Source: an uncultured Eubacteriales bacterium | Lineage (GTDB): Bacteria > Bacillota > Clostridia > Lachnospirales > Lachnospiraceae | Length of the DNA: 31,517 nucleotides | Reading direction: 5' to 3' | Assembly (NCBI GenBank): GCA_900544525.1 | Contig: UQVN01000007.1 | Location: 1-31,517 of the forward strand | The notes under the pieces: model-generated | Seen by the model: the letters and a program-made list of their open reading frames with translations, nothing else | Told to the model about the DNA's origin: nothing | Database searches by the model: none | Part shown: piece after piece, positions 9,148 to 17,147 of the stretch | Position numbering within the stretch: position 1 is the first letter of the stretch | How the letters are laid out: every line of letters begins with the position of its first letter | Program-made: the position numbers and the translations under genes

Positions 9148-9184
9148 AAGAAAAAGGAAGTTCAATTTGAACTTCCTTTTTCTT
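9148..9184. terminator. Bidirectional intrinsic terminator between the PBP gene and prs
   Basis: Arms 9148-9163 and 9169-9184 form a perfect 16-bp stem with a 5-base loop. On the plus strand it is followed by a T-rich tract (ATTTTTCTTCTTATTTTT, 9185-9202). On the minus strand the stem itself ends in CTTTTTCTTA. It lies 30 bases after the PBP stop and 10 bases after the prs stop, so it serves both convergent genes. Confidence 0.93.
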
Positions 9185-9194
9185 ATTTTTCTTC

Positions 9195-10385
9195 TTATTT
9201 TTCAACGATTGTCTTTGTTAAGCGATATTCTTCAAGACGTTTACTAATACGTTCTGTTGGATCTAATAGATCCGAGATAGAGCTATCGTGGTTTAATGTA
9301 TCAATAAGATGAGCGATATATTTGCTCATGCCAGCACTTTCATACCAATCACGGTTTAAAAGTTCTGGTGTTTGATAAGTTAAATCTGTTGTAATAACTT
9401 TTGTAATGATACCATCTTCATAACATTTATCGAAGTTTTTAAGTCCATTTGTGAATAAACCAAATGTAGAGAGACAGAATACACGTTTTGCTTTTCTTCT
9501 CTTTAATTCTTTGGCTACATCAATCATGCTTTCTCCAGAAGAGATCATATCGTCGATAACTAAAACATCTTTTCCTTCTACAGAATCCCCTAAGAATTCG
9601 TGAGCAACAATAGGGTTACGTCCATCGATAATCTTTGTGTAATCACGGCGTTTGTAGAATGTTCCAACATCAACGCCAAGTACGCTACCAAGATAGATAG
9701 CTCTTTGCATAGCACCTTCATCAGGGCTGATTACCATCATATGTTCGCTATCGATTTCAAGATCGTTTGTAGAACGAAGAAGTGCTTTTACGAACTGATA
9801 GGTAGGTTTTACATTTTCAAAACCATGTTGAGGAATTGCGTTCTGAACGCGAGGGTCATGAGCATCGAAAGTGATAATGTTATCAACACCATAGTTTACT
9901 AATTCCTGTAACATCATAGCACAGTCTAAAGATTCACGACTGCTTCTCTTATGCTGACGTCCTTCATATAAGAAAGGCATAATAACAGTTACTTGGTGAG
10001 GTTTATTTCCACAAGCACCAATGATTCTCTTTAAATCAGCGAAATGATCATCTGGTGACATTTTACATTTATATCCGCTTAATGAGTATTCAATGCTGTG
10101 ATTTAATACGTCAACTAAGATGTAAATATCAGAACCACGAACAGATTCTTTCAAAACTGCTTTTGCTTCTCCAGAACCAAATCTTGGGCAAACAGCGTTA
10201 ACTAAATAACTATCTTTTAAATATTCACGAAATGCTAAGTTTCCTTCATGATTGTTTTCACGTTCTTTACGCCATTGTGTGAGATATGCGTCTACTTTGC
10301 TACCTATTTCTCGACAACCTTCCATAGCGATTACGCCGAGTCTTCCTACTGGTATGGTTTCAAATGTAATATCATCTGGCATCAT
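9195..10385 (-). CDS. prs: Ribose-phosphate pyrophosphokinase (PRPP synthetase), long clostridial form
   Basis: A 396-residue cytoplasmic enzyme that makes PRPP from ribose 5-phosphate and ATP for purine, pyrimidine, NAD, His and Trp synthesis. The motifs are visible but variant: the flexible loop YEGRQHKR (140-147), TFDAHDPR with His176 in place of the usual DLHA.Q segment, ISPDEGAMQRA (219-229), YKRRDYT (244-250) and the PRPP loop VIDDMISSGESM (276-287). At 396 residues it is longer than the usual 310-320, with insertions in the N-terminal half and an extended C-terminus, a form I know from clostridia. Tandem ATGs open it; GGAGG lies about 10 bases upstream on the minus strand. It has its own promoter (10433-10462) and terminator (9148-9184), so it looks monocistronic. 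Loss of classic allosteric residues cannot be judged without alignment. Confidence 0.92.
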   Translation of the reverse strand: MMPDDITFETIPVGRLGVIAMEGCREIGSKVDAYLTQWRKERENNHEGNLAFREYLKDSYLVNAVCPRFGSGEAKAVLKESVRGSDIYILVDVLNHSIEYSLSGYKCKMSPDDHFADLKRIIGACGNKPHQVTVIMPFLYEGRQHKRSSRESLDCAMMLQELVNYGVDNIITFDAHDPRVQNAIPQHGFENVKPTYQFVKALLRSTNDLEIDSEHMMVISPDEGAMQRAIYLGSVLGVDVGTFYKRRDYTKIIDGRNPIVAHEFLGDSVEGKDVLVIDDMISSGESMIDVAKELKRRKAKRVFCLSTFGLFTNGLKNFDKCYEDGIITKVITTDLTYQTPELLNRDWYESAGMSKYIAHLIDTLNHDSSISDLLDPTERISKRLEEYRLTKTIVEK

Positions 10386-10432
10386 TTATAAATTTCCTCC
10401 GTATTTGTGTCAGTTTTTATCGTTTCAATTCT

Positions 10433-10462
10433 TTTATATCATTAGATTGTGTTGATCGTCAA
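10433..10462 (-). promoter_or_regulatory. Promoter for prs
   Basis: Read on the minus strand, TTGACG (10457-10462) is separated by 18 bases from TATAAA (10433-10438). It lies 48 bases upstream of the prs start and points at it. This is the expected form for the main sigma factor. Confidence 0.72.
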
Positions 10463-10542
10463 GTCTATGGGAAATTTTCCTAAGAAATATATTGAAAAAT
10501 TTTACAATTATAAGTAAATCGATCCCATTTCATAGCTTGCTT

Positions 10543-10575
10543 CAACATGAGAAACTTATGAGATGTGTTTCTATG
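10543..10575. repeat. Dispersed hairpin element, copy 1 (3' of the dnaC/dnaI-like gene)
   Basis: The plus strand reads CAACATGAGAAAC, a short loop region, then GTGTTTCTATG. AGAAAC (10550-10555) pairs with GTTTCT (10567-10572), and an inner stem pairs CTTAT with ATGTG apart from one mismatch. A close copy lies at 17534-17565. Both lie directly after the stop of a minus-strand gene. No U-run follows on the minus strand, so it is not a standard terminator. Confidence 0.65.
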
Positions 10576-10578
10576 ATT

Positions 10579-11577
10579 TTAATTATGGAAAGCCTTTAAA
10601 AGGCGAATGTCTTCTCCGTAAATATTACAGATGTGATAATGTTCAATGAATCGAGAGACGACCCGTTCCGTATATGCCTCTTTTAATTGGGCAAGGGATA
10701 AGTTGGTAGAAATGATCGTCGATTTTTTCTTCAATAGTCTTTCGTTGATACAGAGAAAGAGCTGAGAAGAAACAAAGGAATTGTTCATTTCTGTTCCAAG
10801 ATCATCGATAATTAAAAGATCACATTCGAATAAATAATGAAATTCAATATTAAGAGAGGTGTTGTCCTCTTCATATTTTTTTTGAAAACGGTGTTTCTCT
10901 AAAATATCAAACAGCTGAAAAGAAGTTAAGTAAATAACCGAACACTGTTTGTCCAAAATCGCTTTTGCAATACAGTTAGAAAGAAAGGTCTTTCCAACAC
11001 CAGCATTTCCTTGAAAGAGAAAATTATCGTGTTGGTCTGGAAAATGCTCGATAAAACTTTTACAAAGCTCTATAATCGAAGAGATATTCTCTCTTGGAGA
11101 AAGTGGTTTATCTGCAATTAAGCTAGAACTATAGTAGTCGTAACGGAAAGTGGAGAAATTCTCCTGTTCTAACTGTTTTGTAATGCCAGATTGGGAATAG
11201 AGAAGTTTTATAATCTCTTTTTTTAAGCAATGACATTTTTCTTGGCCAATATAGCCTGTATCTTTACAAGAAGGACATTCATAAATAGGCTCTAAATAAT
11301 CTTTTGGATATCCATATTCTACGAGAAGTTCGATTTTTCTCATAGAAAGTTCCATATTTGAGCGTTTTAATTCCTCTAAGATAGCAGGAGAACTACCCAT
11401 AAGAAGTGCTTTTCCTTTCTGGATAGAATTATGGGCGATTTGCTGATCTAGTTCATAGAACTCTGGAATGGCCTCGCATATTTCATGATAACGCTTTTCT
11501 TTTAATAATTGGTTGTTTCGACGTTTTTCTTCATATTTTTGCATTAAAGTATCATATTGAGTTTTTGAAAGTGCCAT
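10579..11577 (-). CDS. DnaC/DnaI-type replicative helicase loader (AAA+ ATPase)
   Basis: A 332-residue ATPase predicted to load the replicative DnaB/DnaC-type helicase at origins and restart sites. A cysteine cluster C101-x2-C104 ... C115-x-C117 forms a probable zinc-binding N-terminal domain, as in DnaI. The AAA+ core has Walker A GNAGVGKT (190-197), Walker B DLLIIDDL (253-260), a sensor-1-like IISTNLS (288-294) and a candidate arginine finger at Arg309 in VVSRF. The ATG is preceded by AAAGGATG on the minus strand. It follows the dnaD-domain gene by 33 bases and is surely co-transcribed with it, as primosome partners. No classic terminator follows; instead the dispersed hairpin element at 10543-10575 lies just after the stop. 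Naming differs between clades (dnaC or dnaI), so the symbol is left open. Confidence 0.9.
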   Translation of the reverse strand: MALSKTQYDTLMQKYEEKRRNNQLLKEKRYHEICEAIPEFYELDQQIAHNSIQKGKALLMGSSPAILEELKRSNMELSMRKIELLVEYGYPKDYLEPIYECPSCKDTGYIGQEKCHCLKKEIIKLLYSQSGITKQLEQENFSTFRYDYYSSSLIADKPLSPRENISSIIELCKSFIEHFPDQHDNFLFQGNAGVGKTFLSNCIAKAILDKQCSVIYLTSFQLFDILEKHRFQKKYEEDNTSLNIEFHYLFECDLLIIDDLGTEMNNSFVSSQLFLCINERLLKKKSTIISTNLSLAQLKEAYTERVVSRFIEHYHICNIYGEDIRLLKAFHN

Positions 11578-11610
11578 AATACATCCTTTCTATTTGTCTA
11601 TTCCTTTGGA

Positions 11611-12696
11611 TTATTTTTTATCCGTGTTAATCCCGTTAATTTTATTAATAAAACGTTGTTCAAGAGCTTGATAGTCATAAGAACGTTGTTCAAAATTGTG
11701 GAATTTATTAGGAGCAGAACTTTTTTGAACCGTAGTCGTTTTTCTTTCTTGTTTCTTCGTAGAATTGTGGACAGAATCCAATTTTGTAATTTCCTCCATT
11801 GTTTTTGCGCCGGATTTATGCCAATCGCTTAAGATCCGATCCGCATATTGAAAACTTGGCTGATGAATGGCTTTTAAAGTGCGATCGCAGGCTTCTAAAA
11901 TAATGGAAAGTGGGAATCCATAGTTGTTTGTCCATTTATCAATAAAATCCATTTCTACCCGGCCGAAATTGCGTCCAGAAAGCCCGAAAGACTTCATAAT
12001 GGAATTATAAGTTTTATTATAATTTTTGGTAGAAGTTTTCGCCTGTTCTACCGTGGTAATTCCAGATTCATACCAAGCGATAGCTACTTTTTCTAAATAG
12101 CGAAGATTTTTTTTATCGATCTCTGCACAATATTCAATGAGATATTCAAGAAGTTCATATGAAAATTTCAAGGAGTCATAAATGTAAAAAAGAGTGTTCG
12201 TATCGGTATGAGTAAGAGGACGTCCAAAATAAGTCTCGGTTACGAAAACAAGTTGACTTAAAGCCTGTGCTGATGGATGATGTTCCATTTGTGCTGGTGC
12301 AACAGAACGTTTTTCAGGTAGGGAATGAGAAAAAGTATTAGAAGTGGATTCTTCTTTTTGCTGTTGTGATAAAGAAGGTTTTGGGGACGGAGATGGTTGT
12401 TGTGAAAGAGGGAGTAATTGCATACTTAAAATTCGCTGTCCCTGATCTTTTGTAAGGTGAAGTAATCCACATTGTTCCCAGTAACTTAAGGAAGAGTAAA
12501 CGGTTTCTTCTGTTTCATTTGCTTTTTTTGAAAGCATATCTAATGTAATGCTCTGGGAAGCACCTGCATAGCGAAGGAGCAGTAAATAAATTTTTATCGC
12601 TTCACTAGGAGCAATTGGAAAGTACGTATCAATAAATTGATTGGAGATGACAGTCATAGAACTGCATGTATGATTCATTAAAATAATATCACTCAA
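11611..12696 (-). CDS. DnaD/DnaB-domain primosomal protein
   Basis: A 361-residue DNA-binding replication-initiation protein of the Firmicutes DnaB/DnaD family. An N-terminal winged-helix-like region (about 25-100: SEAIKIYLLLLRY ... EETVYSSLSYWEQCGLL) is followed by a Ser/Gln/Pro linker (about 108-140) and two copies of the DnaB_2 signature: YLEKVAIAWYESGITTVEQA and YADRILSDWHKSGAKTMEEI. The duplicated signature is seen directly. The start is TTG at 12694-12696: GAAAGGA lies 8 bases upstream, while the next ATG, six codons in, has no usable ribosome binding site. It stands directly upstream of the helicase-loader gene. The long leader region contains many DnaA boxes, suggesting DnaA-linked control. 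No convincing -35/-10 pair was found between 12697 and 12880. Confidence 0.85.
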   Translation of the reverse strand: MSDIILMNHTCSSMTVISNQFIDTYFPIAPSEAIKIYLLLLRYAGASQSITLDMLSKKANETEETVYSSLSYWEQCGLLHLTKDQGQRILSMQLLPLSQQPSPSPKPSLSQQQKEESTSNTFSHSLPEKRSVAPAQMEHHPSAQALSQLVFVTETYFGRPLTHTDTNTLFYIYDSLKFSYELLEYLIEYCAEIDKKNLRYLEKVAIAWYESGITTVEQAKTSTKNYNKTYNSIMKSFGLSGRNFGRVEMDFIDKWTNNYGFPLSIILEACDRTLKAIHQPSFQYADRILSDWHKSGAKTMEEITKLDSVHNSTKKQERKTTTVQKSSAPNKFHNFEQRSYDYQALEQRFINKINGINTDKK

Positions 12697-12878
12697 AGCA
12701 ATGATCCTTTCTTTTTATAATCTAAGATAGACTATAACATAGGTTTTATGGAAATGAAAGAGGAGAAGGCTTAAGAAAAATGGGGAGAAAATGGGAAAAA
12801 AAGAGAATAATAAACAAATGGATCTGAATAAATGAAAGAGATATGGCATTATTTGTTTTATTTTGTTTTTTACGAAAT

Positions 12879-13050
12879 TGTGGATAAGTGGATAACTTTG
12901 TGGATTAAATTTTTATGGTGGTGAAAAATGGCGTAAATAAGCGGTTTTTACGCATTTTATAACCTGTGGGCAAGAGCATGGTTATAAACAAAAAAATCCA
13001 CAGGTTGTTTTCGCAAAAATTGTGCATAAACCTGTGGATAATGTGGATAA
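12879..13050. promoter_or_regulatory. DnaA-box cluster between murC and the dnaD-like gene
   Basis: The 363-base gap between these genes holds TGTGGATAA (complement of the DnaA box TTATCCACA) exactly at 12879-12887, 13033-13041 and 13042-13050. TGTGCATAA at 13021-13029 fits the TTATNCACA form. One-mismatch copies are AGTGGATAA (12887-12895) and TGTGGATTA (12899-12907). Weaker ones are at 12965-12973 and, on the other strand, 12994-13002. Nearly all have the same orientation and two pairs are head-to-tail at 8-9 base spacing. The rest of the gap (12697-12878) is AT-rich with no gene visible. It is likely a DnaA-binding regulatory or titration site; an origin is less likely because dnaA, dnaN and recF are absent. 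Confidence 0.8.
12984..13037 (-). terminator. Probable murC terminator overlapping DnaA boxes
   Basis: Read on the minus strand, CCACAGGTT (13029-13037) pairs with AACCTGTGG (12998-13006), followed at once by ATTTTTTTGTTTAT. That is a 9-bp stem with a U-run, starting 22 bases after the murC stop. The 22-base loop is long, and the same bases form DnaA-box-like sites, so the two functions may be superimposed. Confidence 0.6.
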
Positions 13051-13059
13051 CTTTTGAAA

Positions 13060-14445
13060 TTAATTATTTTTTAAAATATTTTCTCCGATTTCAACAACAT
13101 TTCCAGCGCCCATTGTAATAAGAAGATCTTCTTTTTGACAGTGAGATAATAAAAATTGTTCTGCCTTTATAAAGTCTGATTCATAATAAACATCAGCATG
13201 ATATTCCTCTTTTAAGATACGAAGAATATCATTTGAAGATACTTCCCCAGTATTTTTTTCACGAGCAGCATAGATATCTAAAAGGAGAATATGATCGGCA
13301 TGGCTTAAAGCCTCTGCAAAGTCATGTAAAAATGCTTTTGTTCTCGTATAAGTATGTGGTTGGAATACACACCAAAGCTCATGATGAGGATAATTTTTAG
13401 CAGAAGTTAAAGTTGCCTTAATTTCTGTTGGGTGATGGGCATAGTCATCGATAATCGTAATGTGGTTTACTTTTCCCTTGTATTCAAAACGACGTTTTGT
13501 TCCACCAAAGGCAAGAAGTCCAGCCTGTATTTGTTCCGATGGAATTTCAAGCTCTAAAGCTACCGCAATAGCAGAAAGAGAGTTTAAAATATTATGAGCC
13601 CCTGGAACACTAAGTTCTACGTGGAAGGAAGGTGTACCATCGATGACAAGGTCATAACTTCCATTTCCAAGAAGATTGTACTGAATGTTGCTTGCAGTAT
13701 AGTTGCATGGTTTTTCTAATCCAAATGTTTTAATACGGCAAGAGAGATTTTCTGTAATAGTAGACAATCCTTCCATATCTCCATTGACAACTAAAAGTCC
13801 ATTATCAGGAAGTTTTTTAGCGAATTCATGGAAAGAAGTGCGGATTTCTTCAATATTGTGGAAAAAGTCCATATGGTCTTCTTCTACATTTAAGATGACA
13901 CTAATCGTTGGGAAAAACTCTAAGAAACTATTAGTATATTCACACGCTTCTGTAATGAAAACAGGAGAGTTACCAACACGAATATTTCCACCAATAGAAT
14001 CTAAAATTCCGCCAACAGAAATCGTTGGATCGAGATCTGCCTTCATTAAAACTTCAGAGATCATAGAAGTGGTTGTTGTTTTTCCATGAGTTCCAGATAC
14101 CGCAATTGGTATTTTATAGTTTTTCATCATTTGTCCTAACAGACAGGCTCTTGTCATCATAGGAATTTTTTTCTCTACAACTGCTTGAAACTCTTCATTA
14201 TCAGGATGAATAGCAGCAGTATAAACTACAAGGTCGATATCATCCGTAATATTTTCAGCTCGTTGTCCGATTGTTACTTTAGCACCGCATTGTATAAGAT
14301 GATCCGTCATAGTAGACGAAGAACGATCAGAACCTGAAACTGTAAAGTTTTCTTTTAATAAAATTTCGGCAAGACCACTCATACTGATACCGCCAATGCC
14401 GATAAAATGGATATGAATTGGTTCGTTAAAATTGATTTTGAACAT
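13060..14445 (-). CDS. murC: UDP-N-acetylmuramate--L-alanine ligase
   Basis: A 461-residue cytoplasmic Mur ligase that adds L-Ala to UDP-MurNAc with ATP, the first step of the peptidoglycan stem peptide. The N-terminal Rossmann-type domain has HFIGIGGISMSG (13-24). The central ATPase domain has SGTHGKTTTTS (117-127) and the TEACEY and LNVEEDHMD segments. The C-terminal domain has RRFEYKG, DDYAHHPTEI and FQPHTYTRT, all typical of MurC rather than MurD, E or F. Its length is normal. The ATG is preceded by GGAAGGAT on the minus strand. It has its own promoter (14498-14526) and probable terminator (12984-13037), so it seems to be a single-gene unit standing next to, not inside, the primosome operon. 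Confidence 0.97.
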   Translation of the reverse strand: MFKINFNEPIHIHFIGIGGISMSGLAEILLKENFTVSGSDRSSSTMTDHLIQCGAKVTIGQRAENITDDIDLVVYTAAIHPDNEEFQAVVEKKIPMMTRACLLGQMMKNYKIPIAVSGTHGKTTTTSMISEVLMKADLDPTISVGGILDSIGGNIRVGNSPVFITEACEYTNSFLEFFPTISVILNVEEDHMDFFHNIEEIRTSFHEFAKKLPDNGLLVVNGDMEGLSTITENLSCRIKTFGLEKPCNYTASNIQYNLLGNGSYDLVIDGTPSFHVELSVPGAHNILNSLSAIAVALELEIPSEQIQAGLLAFGGTKRRFEYKGKVNHITIIDDYAHHPTEIKATLTSAKNYPHHELWCVFQPHTYTRTKAFLHDFAEALSHADHILLLDIYAAREKNTGEVSSNDILRILKEEYHADVYYESDFIKAEQFLLSHCQKEDLLITMGAGNVVEIGENILKNN

Positions 14446-14497
14446 AATTATCCTTCCAATCTTTGATATTAAATATGTATAAAAATTTACTTTCTCT

Positions 14498-14526
14498 ATT
14501 ATATATCAATTAGTTTTAACTCGCAA
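14498..14526 (-). promoter_or_regulatory. Candidate promoter for murC
   Basis: Read on the minus strand, TTGCGA (14521-14526) is followed after 17 bases by a perfect TATAAT (14498-14503), about 52 bases upstream of the murC ATG. The -35 is weak (4 of 6); the -10 and spacing are ideal. Confidence 0.6.
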
Positions 14527-14656
14527 TAGGGAAGAAATTCATATTTTTTCTGTCAGATTTTCGTGTGAAGAAATAGCACAAACATAACAAATACTTTAAC
14601 ATTTGCTATAAAAGTTGAAAAATGACGAAAAACAATTGTAAAAATAAAAAATATTG

Positions 14657-14685
14657 TTCACAATTACTATTAACAGTGTTATAAT
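14657..14685 (+). promoter_or_regulatory. Promoter for glgC-glgD
   Basis: TTCACA (14657-14662) is separated by exactly 17 bases from TATAAT (14680-14685), 43 bases upstream of the glgC ATG, which is served by GAGAGGTGG. It is divergent from the murC promoter, with roughly 130 AT-rich bases between them. Confidence 0.75.
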
Positions 14686-14728
14686 ATCTTTATACAGTTT
14701 ATGTGACATAATTTAGAGAGGTGGTACT

Positions 14729-16003
14729 ATGATTAAGAAAGAGATGATAGCAATGCTCTTAGCTGGCGGACAGGGGAGTCGGCTTGGGGTATTAACCGCA
14801 AAACTTGCAAAGCCAGCGGTAGCTTTTGGGGGGAAGTATAAAATTATTGATTTTCCACTGAGTAATTGTATTAATTCGGGAATTGATACAGTTGGGGTTT
14901 TAACTCAGTATCGTCCACTTAGATTAAACCAACATATTGGAATCGGGATTCCTTGGGATCTCGATAGAAATATTGGTGGTGTTACTGTTCTTCCACCATA
15001 TGAAAAGAAGGGGAATAGTGAGTGGTATACAGGAACAGCCAATGCTATTTATCAGAACTTAGAGTATATGCAGTATTATAATCCAGATTATGTTTTAATT
15101 CTTTCAGGTGATCACATCTATAAAATGGACTATGAAATGATGTTAGATCACCACAAAGCAACAAAGGCGGCCGTAACAATTGCTACCATTGAAGTTCCAA
15201 TAGAAGAGGCAAGTCGTTTCGGTGTTGTTATTACAGATGAGCAGGGAACAATTAAGGAATTCGAAGAAAAGCCAGAGCATCCAAGAAGCAATAAAGCGTC
15301 TATGGGAATTTACATTTTTAACTGGGAAGTATTAAAAGAAGCATTAATCACCCTCTCTGAACAGCCAGGTTGTGACTTTGGAAAACATATTATTCCATAT
15401 TGTCACGAAAATGGTAATAAAATTGTTGCATATCCATTCCAAGGGTATTGGAAAGATGTAGGAACGCTTGGTTCTTATTGGGAAGCCAATATGGAGTTAA
15501 TTGATATTATTCCAGAATTTAACCTTTATGAGACATTTTGGAAGATTTATACAAAAAGTGATACGCTTCCAGGACAGTATATTGCCAGTGGAAGTAGAGT
15601 AGAGCGGAGTATTATTGGAGAAGGCTCTGAAATTTATGGAGAAGTACATAATTCAGTTATTGGTTCTGGCGTTATAATAGAAGAAGGAAGCGTTGTGCGA
15701 GATTCTATTATTATGAACGATACAAGAATAGGGAAATATGTGACAATTAATCGTTCTATTATCGCAGAAGATTGCGAAATCAGTGATGGAGTGACGTTGG
15801 GCGCTTTTGATGAGGTTGAAAATAAAGTAGCTCCTCATATTTATTCTTATGGTCTTGTGACAATTGGAGAAGGAAGTTACATACCTGCCAATGTTATGAT
15901 TGGGAAGAACACTGCTATTTCTGGAATTACGATTCCAGACGATTATAAAGACAATAAATTGGACAGCGGTGAAACATTGATAAAGGCAGGTGAAATGGTA
16001 TGA
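14729..16003 (+). CDS. glgC: Glucose-1-phosphate adenylyltransferase, catalytic subunit
   Basis: A 424-residue enzyme that makes ADP-glucose from glucose 1-phosphate and ATP, the committed step of bacterial glycogen synthesis. The nucleotidyltransferase signature is complete: MLLAGGQGSRLGVLTAKLAKPAV (residues 9-31), then GGKYKIIDFPLSNC, WYTGTANAIYQN, ILSGDHIYKMDY, the EEKPEHPRS sugar-binding region and a GYWKDVGT segment. The C-terminal third is the hexapeptide-type left-handed beta helix (repeats such as SIIGEGSEIYG and SVIGSGVIIEEG). Length is normal. Its stop overlaps the glgD start as ATGA, so the two subunits are made by coupled translation. No glgA, glgB or glgP is present in the window. 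Confidence 0.97.
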   Translation: MIKKEMIAMLLAGGQGSRLGVLTAKLAKPAVAFGGKYKIIDFPLSNCINSGIDTVGVLTQYRPLRLNQHIGIGIPWDLDRNIGGVTVLPPYEKKGNSEWYTGTANAIYQNLEYMQYYNPDYVLILSGDHIYKMDYEMMLDHHKATKAAVTIATIEVPIEEASRFGVVITDEQGTIKEFEEKPEHPRSNKASMGIYIFNWEVLKEALITLSEQPGCDFGKHIIPYCHENGNKIVAYPFQGYWKDVGTLGSYWEANMELIDIIPEFNLYETFWKIYTKSDTLPGQYIASGSRVERSIIGEGSEIYGEVHNSVIGSGVIIEEGSVVRDSIIMNDTRIGKYVTINRSIIAEDCEISDGVTLGAFDEVENKVAPHIYSYGLVTIGEGSYIPANVMIGKNTAISGITIPDDYKDNKLDSGETLIKAGEMV

Positions 16004-17124
16004 GAGCGATAGGGATTATTTTAGCTGGAGGAAACAGCAATAAAATGGAAGAACTGTCTGCAAAAAGAGCGATTGCCGCAATGCCAGTAGGTGGTTCTTA
16101 TAGAAGTATTGATTTTGCGCTGAGTAATATGAGCAATTCTCATATTCAAAAAGTTGCAGTTTTTACGCAATATAACTCAAGATCTTTAAATGAGCATTTA
16201 AGTTCCTCTAAATGGTGGGATTTTGGTCGTAAACAAGGAGGACTTTTTGTATTCACGCCAACCATTACTCCAGATAACAGTATGTGGTATCAAGGAACAG
16301 CAGATGCTCTTTATCAGAATATTAATTTCTTAAAGAGCAGTCATGAGCCATATGTTGTTATTGCTCCAGGGGATGGAATTTATAAGCTGGATTATAATAA
16401 AGTGTTAGAATACCATATTGCAAAAGGTGCTGATATTACGGTTGTTTGTAAGGAGATTAGTCCAACTGAGGATGAACTGAACCGTTTTGGTGTGGTAACT
16501 TTAGCTGGAGACAATAGGATTGTAGAATTTGAGGAAAAGCCATTAGTTCCAAAGAGCAATACGATTTCTTGTGGTATTTATGTCATTCGTAGACGTCAGT
16601 TAATTGAGCTATTAGAGCGCTGTGCAGCAGAGGGCAGAAATAGTTTTGTTACGGATGTTATTATGCGTTATAAAGATGTGAAGAAAATCTATGCCTATAA
16701 GTTAGAATCTTATTGGAGAAGTATTTCCACTGTTGATGCTTATTATAGGACAAATATGGATTTTTTAAAGAAAGATGTAAGAGATTATTTCTTTAAACAA
16801 TATCCAGATATTTATTCAAAAGTAGATGATCTTCCACCTGCAAAATATAATCCAGGTTGTGATGTGAGCAATAGTTTAATCGCCAGCGGTTGTATTATCA
16901 ATGGTAAAGTAGAAAACTCTTTATTATTTAAACAAGTTTATATTGGAAATAATTGTACCATTAAAAATTCCATTATTTTAAATGATGTTTATATTGGAGA
17001 CAATTCTTATATTGAAAATTGTATTGTGGAAAGCCGTGATACAATTAGGCCAAATACAAGCCATGTTGGTGAAAATGGCAAGATCAGAATTGTAGTAGAA
17101 AAGAATGTAAGATATATACTATAG
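16000..17124 (+). CDS. glgD: GlgD, ADP-glucose pyrophosphorylase regulatory subunit
   Basis: A 374-residue GlgC paralogue that, in Firmicutes, forms a hetero-oligomer with GlgC and raises its activity. The sequence follows GlgC in order (IILAGG, SYRSIDFALSNM, WYQGTADALYQN, APGDGIYKLDY, EFEEKPLVPKS) but the N-terminal catalytic loop is changed: GGQGSRL of GlgC is GGNSNKM here, so the key Arg is missing, and SGDH has become PGDG. This fits a non-catalytic subunit. The C-terminal beta helix is shorter than in GlgC. It begins inside the glgC stop (ATGA at 16000-16003). spoVG follows after 23 bases with no terminator between, so the three genes form one unit. Confidence 0.95.
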   Translation: MRAIGIILAGGNSNKMEELSAKRAIAAMPVGGSYRSIDFALSNMSNSHIQKVAVFTQYNSRSLNEHLSSSKWWDFGRKQGGLFVFTPTITPDNSMWYQGTADALYQNINFLKSSHEPYVVIAPGDGIYKLDYNKVLEYHIAKGADITVVCKEISPTEDELNRFGVVTLAGDNRIVEFEEKPLVPKSNTISCGIYVIRRRQLIELLERCAAEGRNSFVTDVIMRYKDVKKIYAYKLESYWRSISTVDAYYRTNMDFLKKDVRDYFFKQYPDIYSKVDDLPPAKYNPGCDVSNSLIASGCIINGKVENSLLFKQVYIGNNCTIKNSIILNDVYIGDNSYIENCIVESRDTIRPNTSHVGENGKIRIVVEKNVRYIL

Positions 17125-17147
17125 ATGACTAGAAGGGGGACTTATCC

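Noticed and set aside
12697..13059. The DnaA-box region as chromosomal origin
   Set aside because: No dnaA, dnaN, recF, gyrB or rpmH nearby, and gene strands do not diverge from this point over any distance. A regulatory or titration site fits better, though GC-skew of the genome would settle it.
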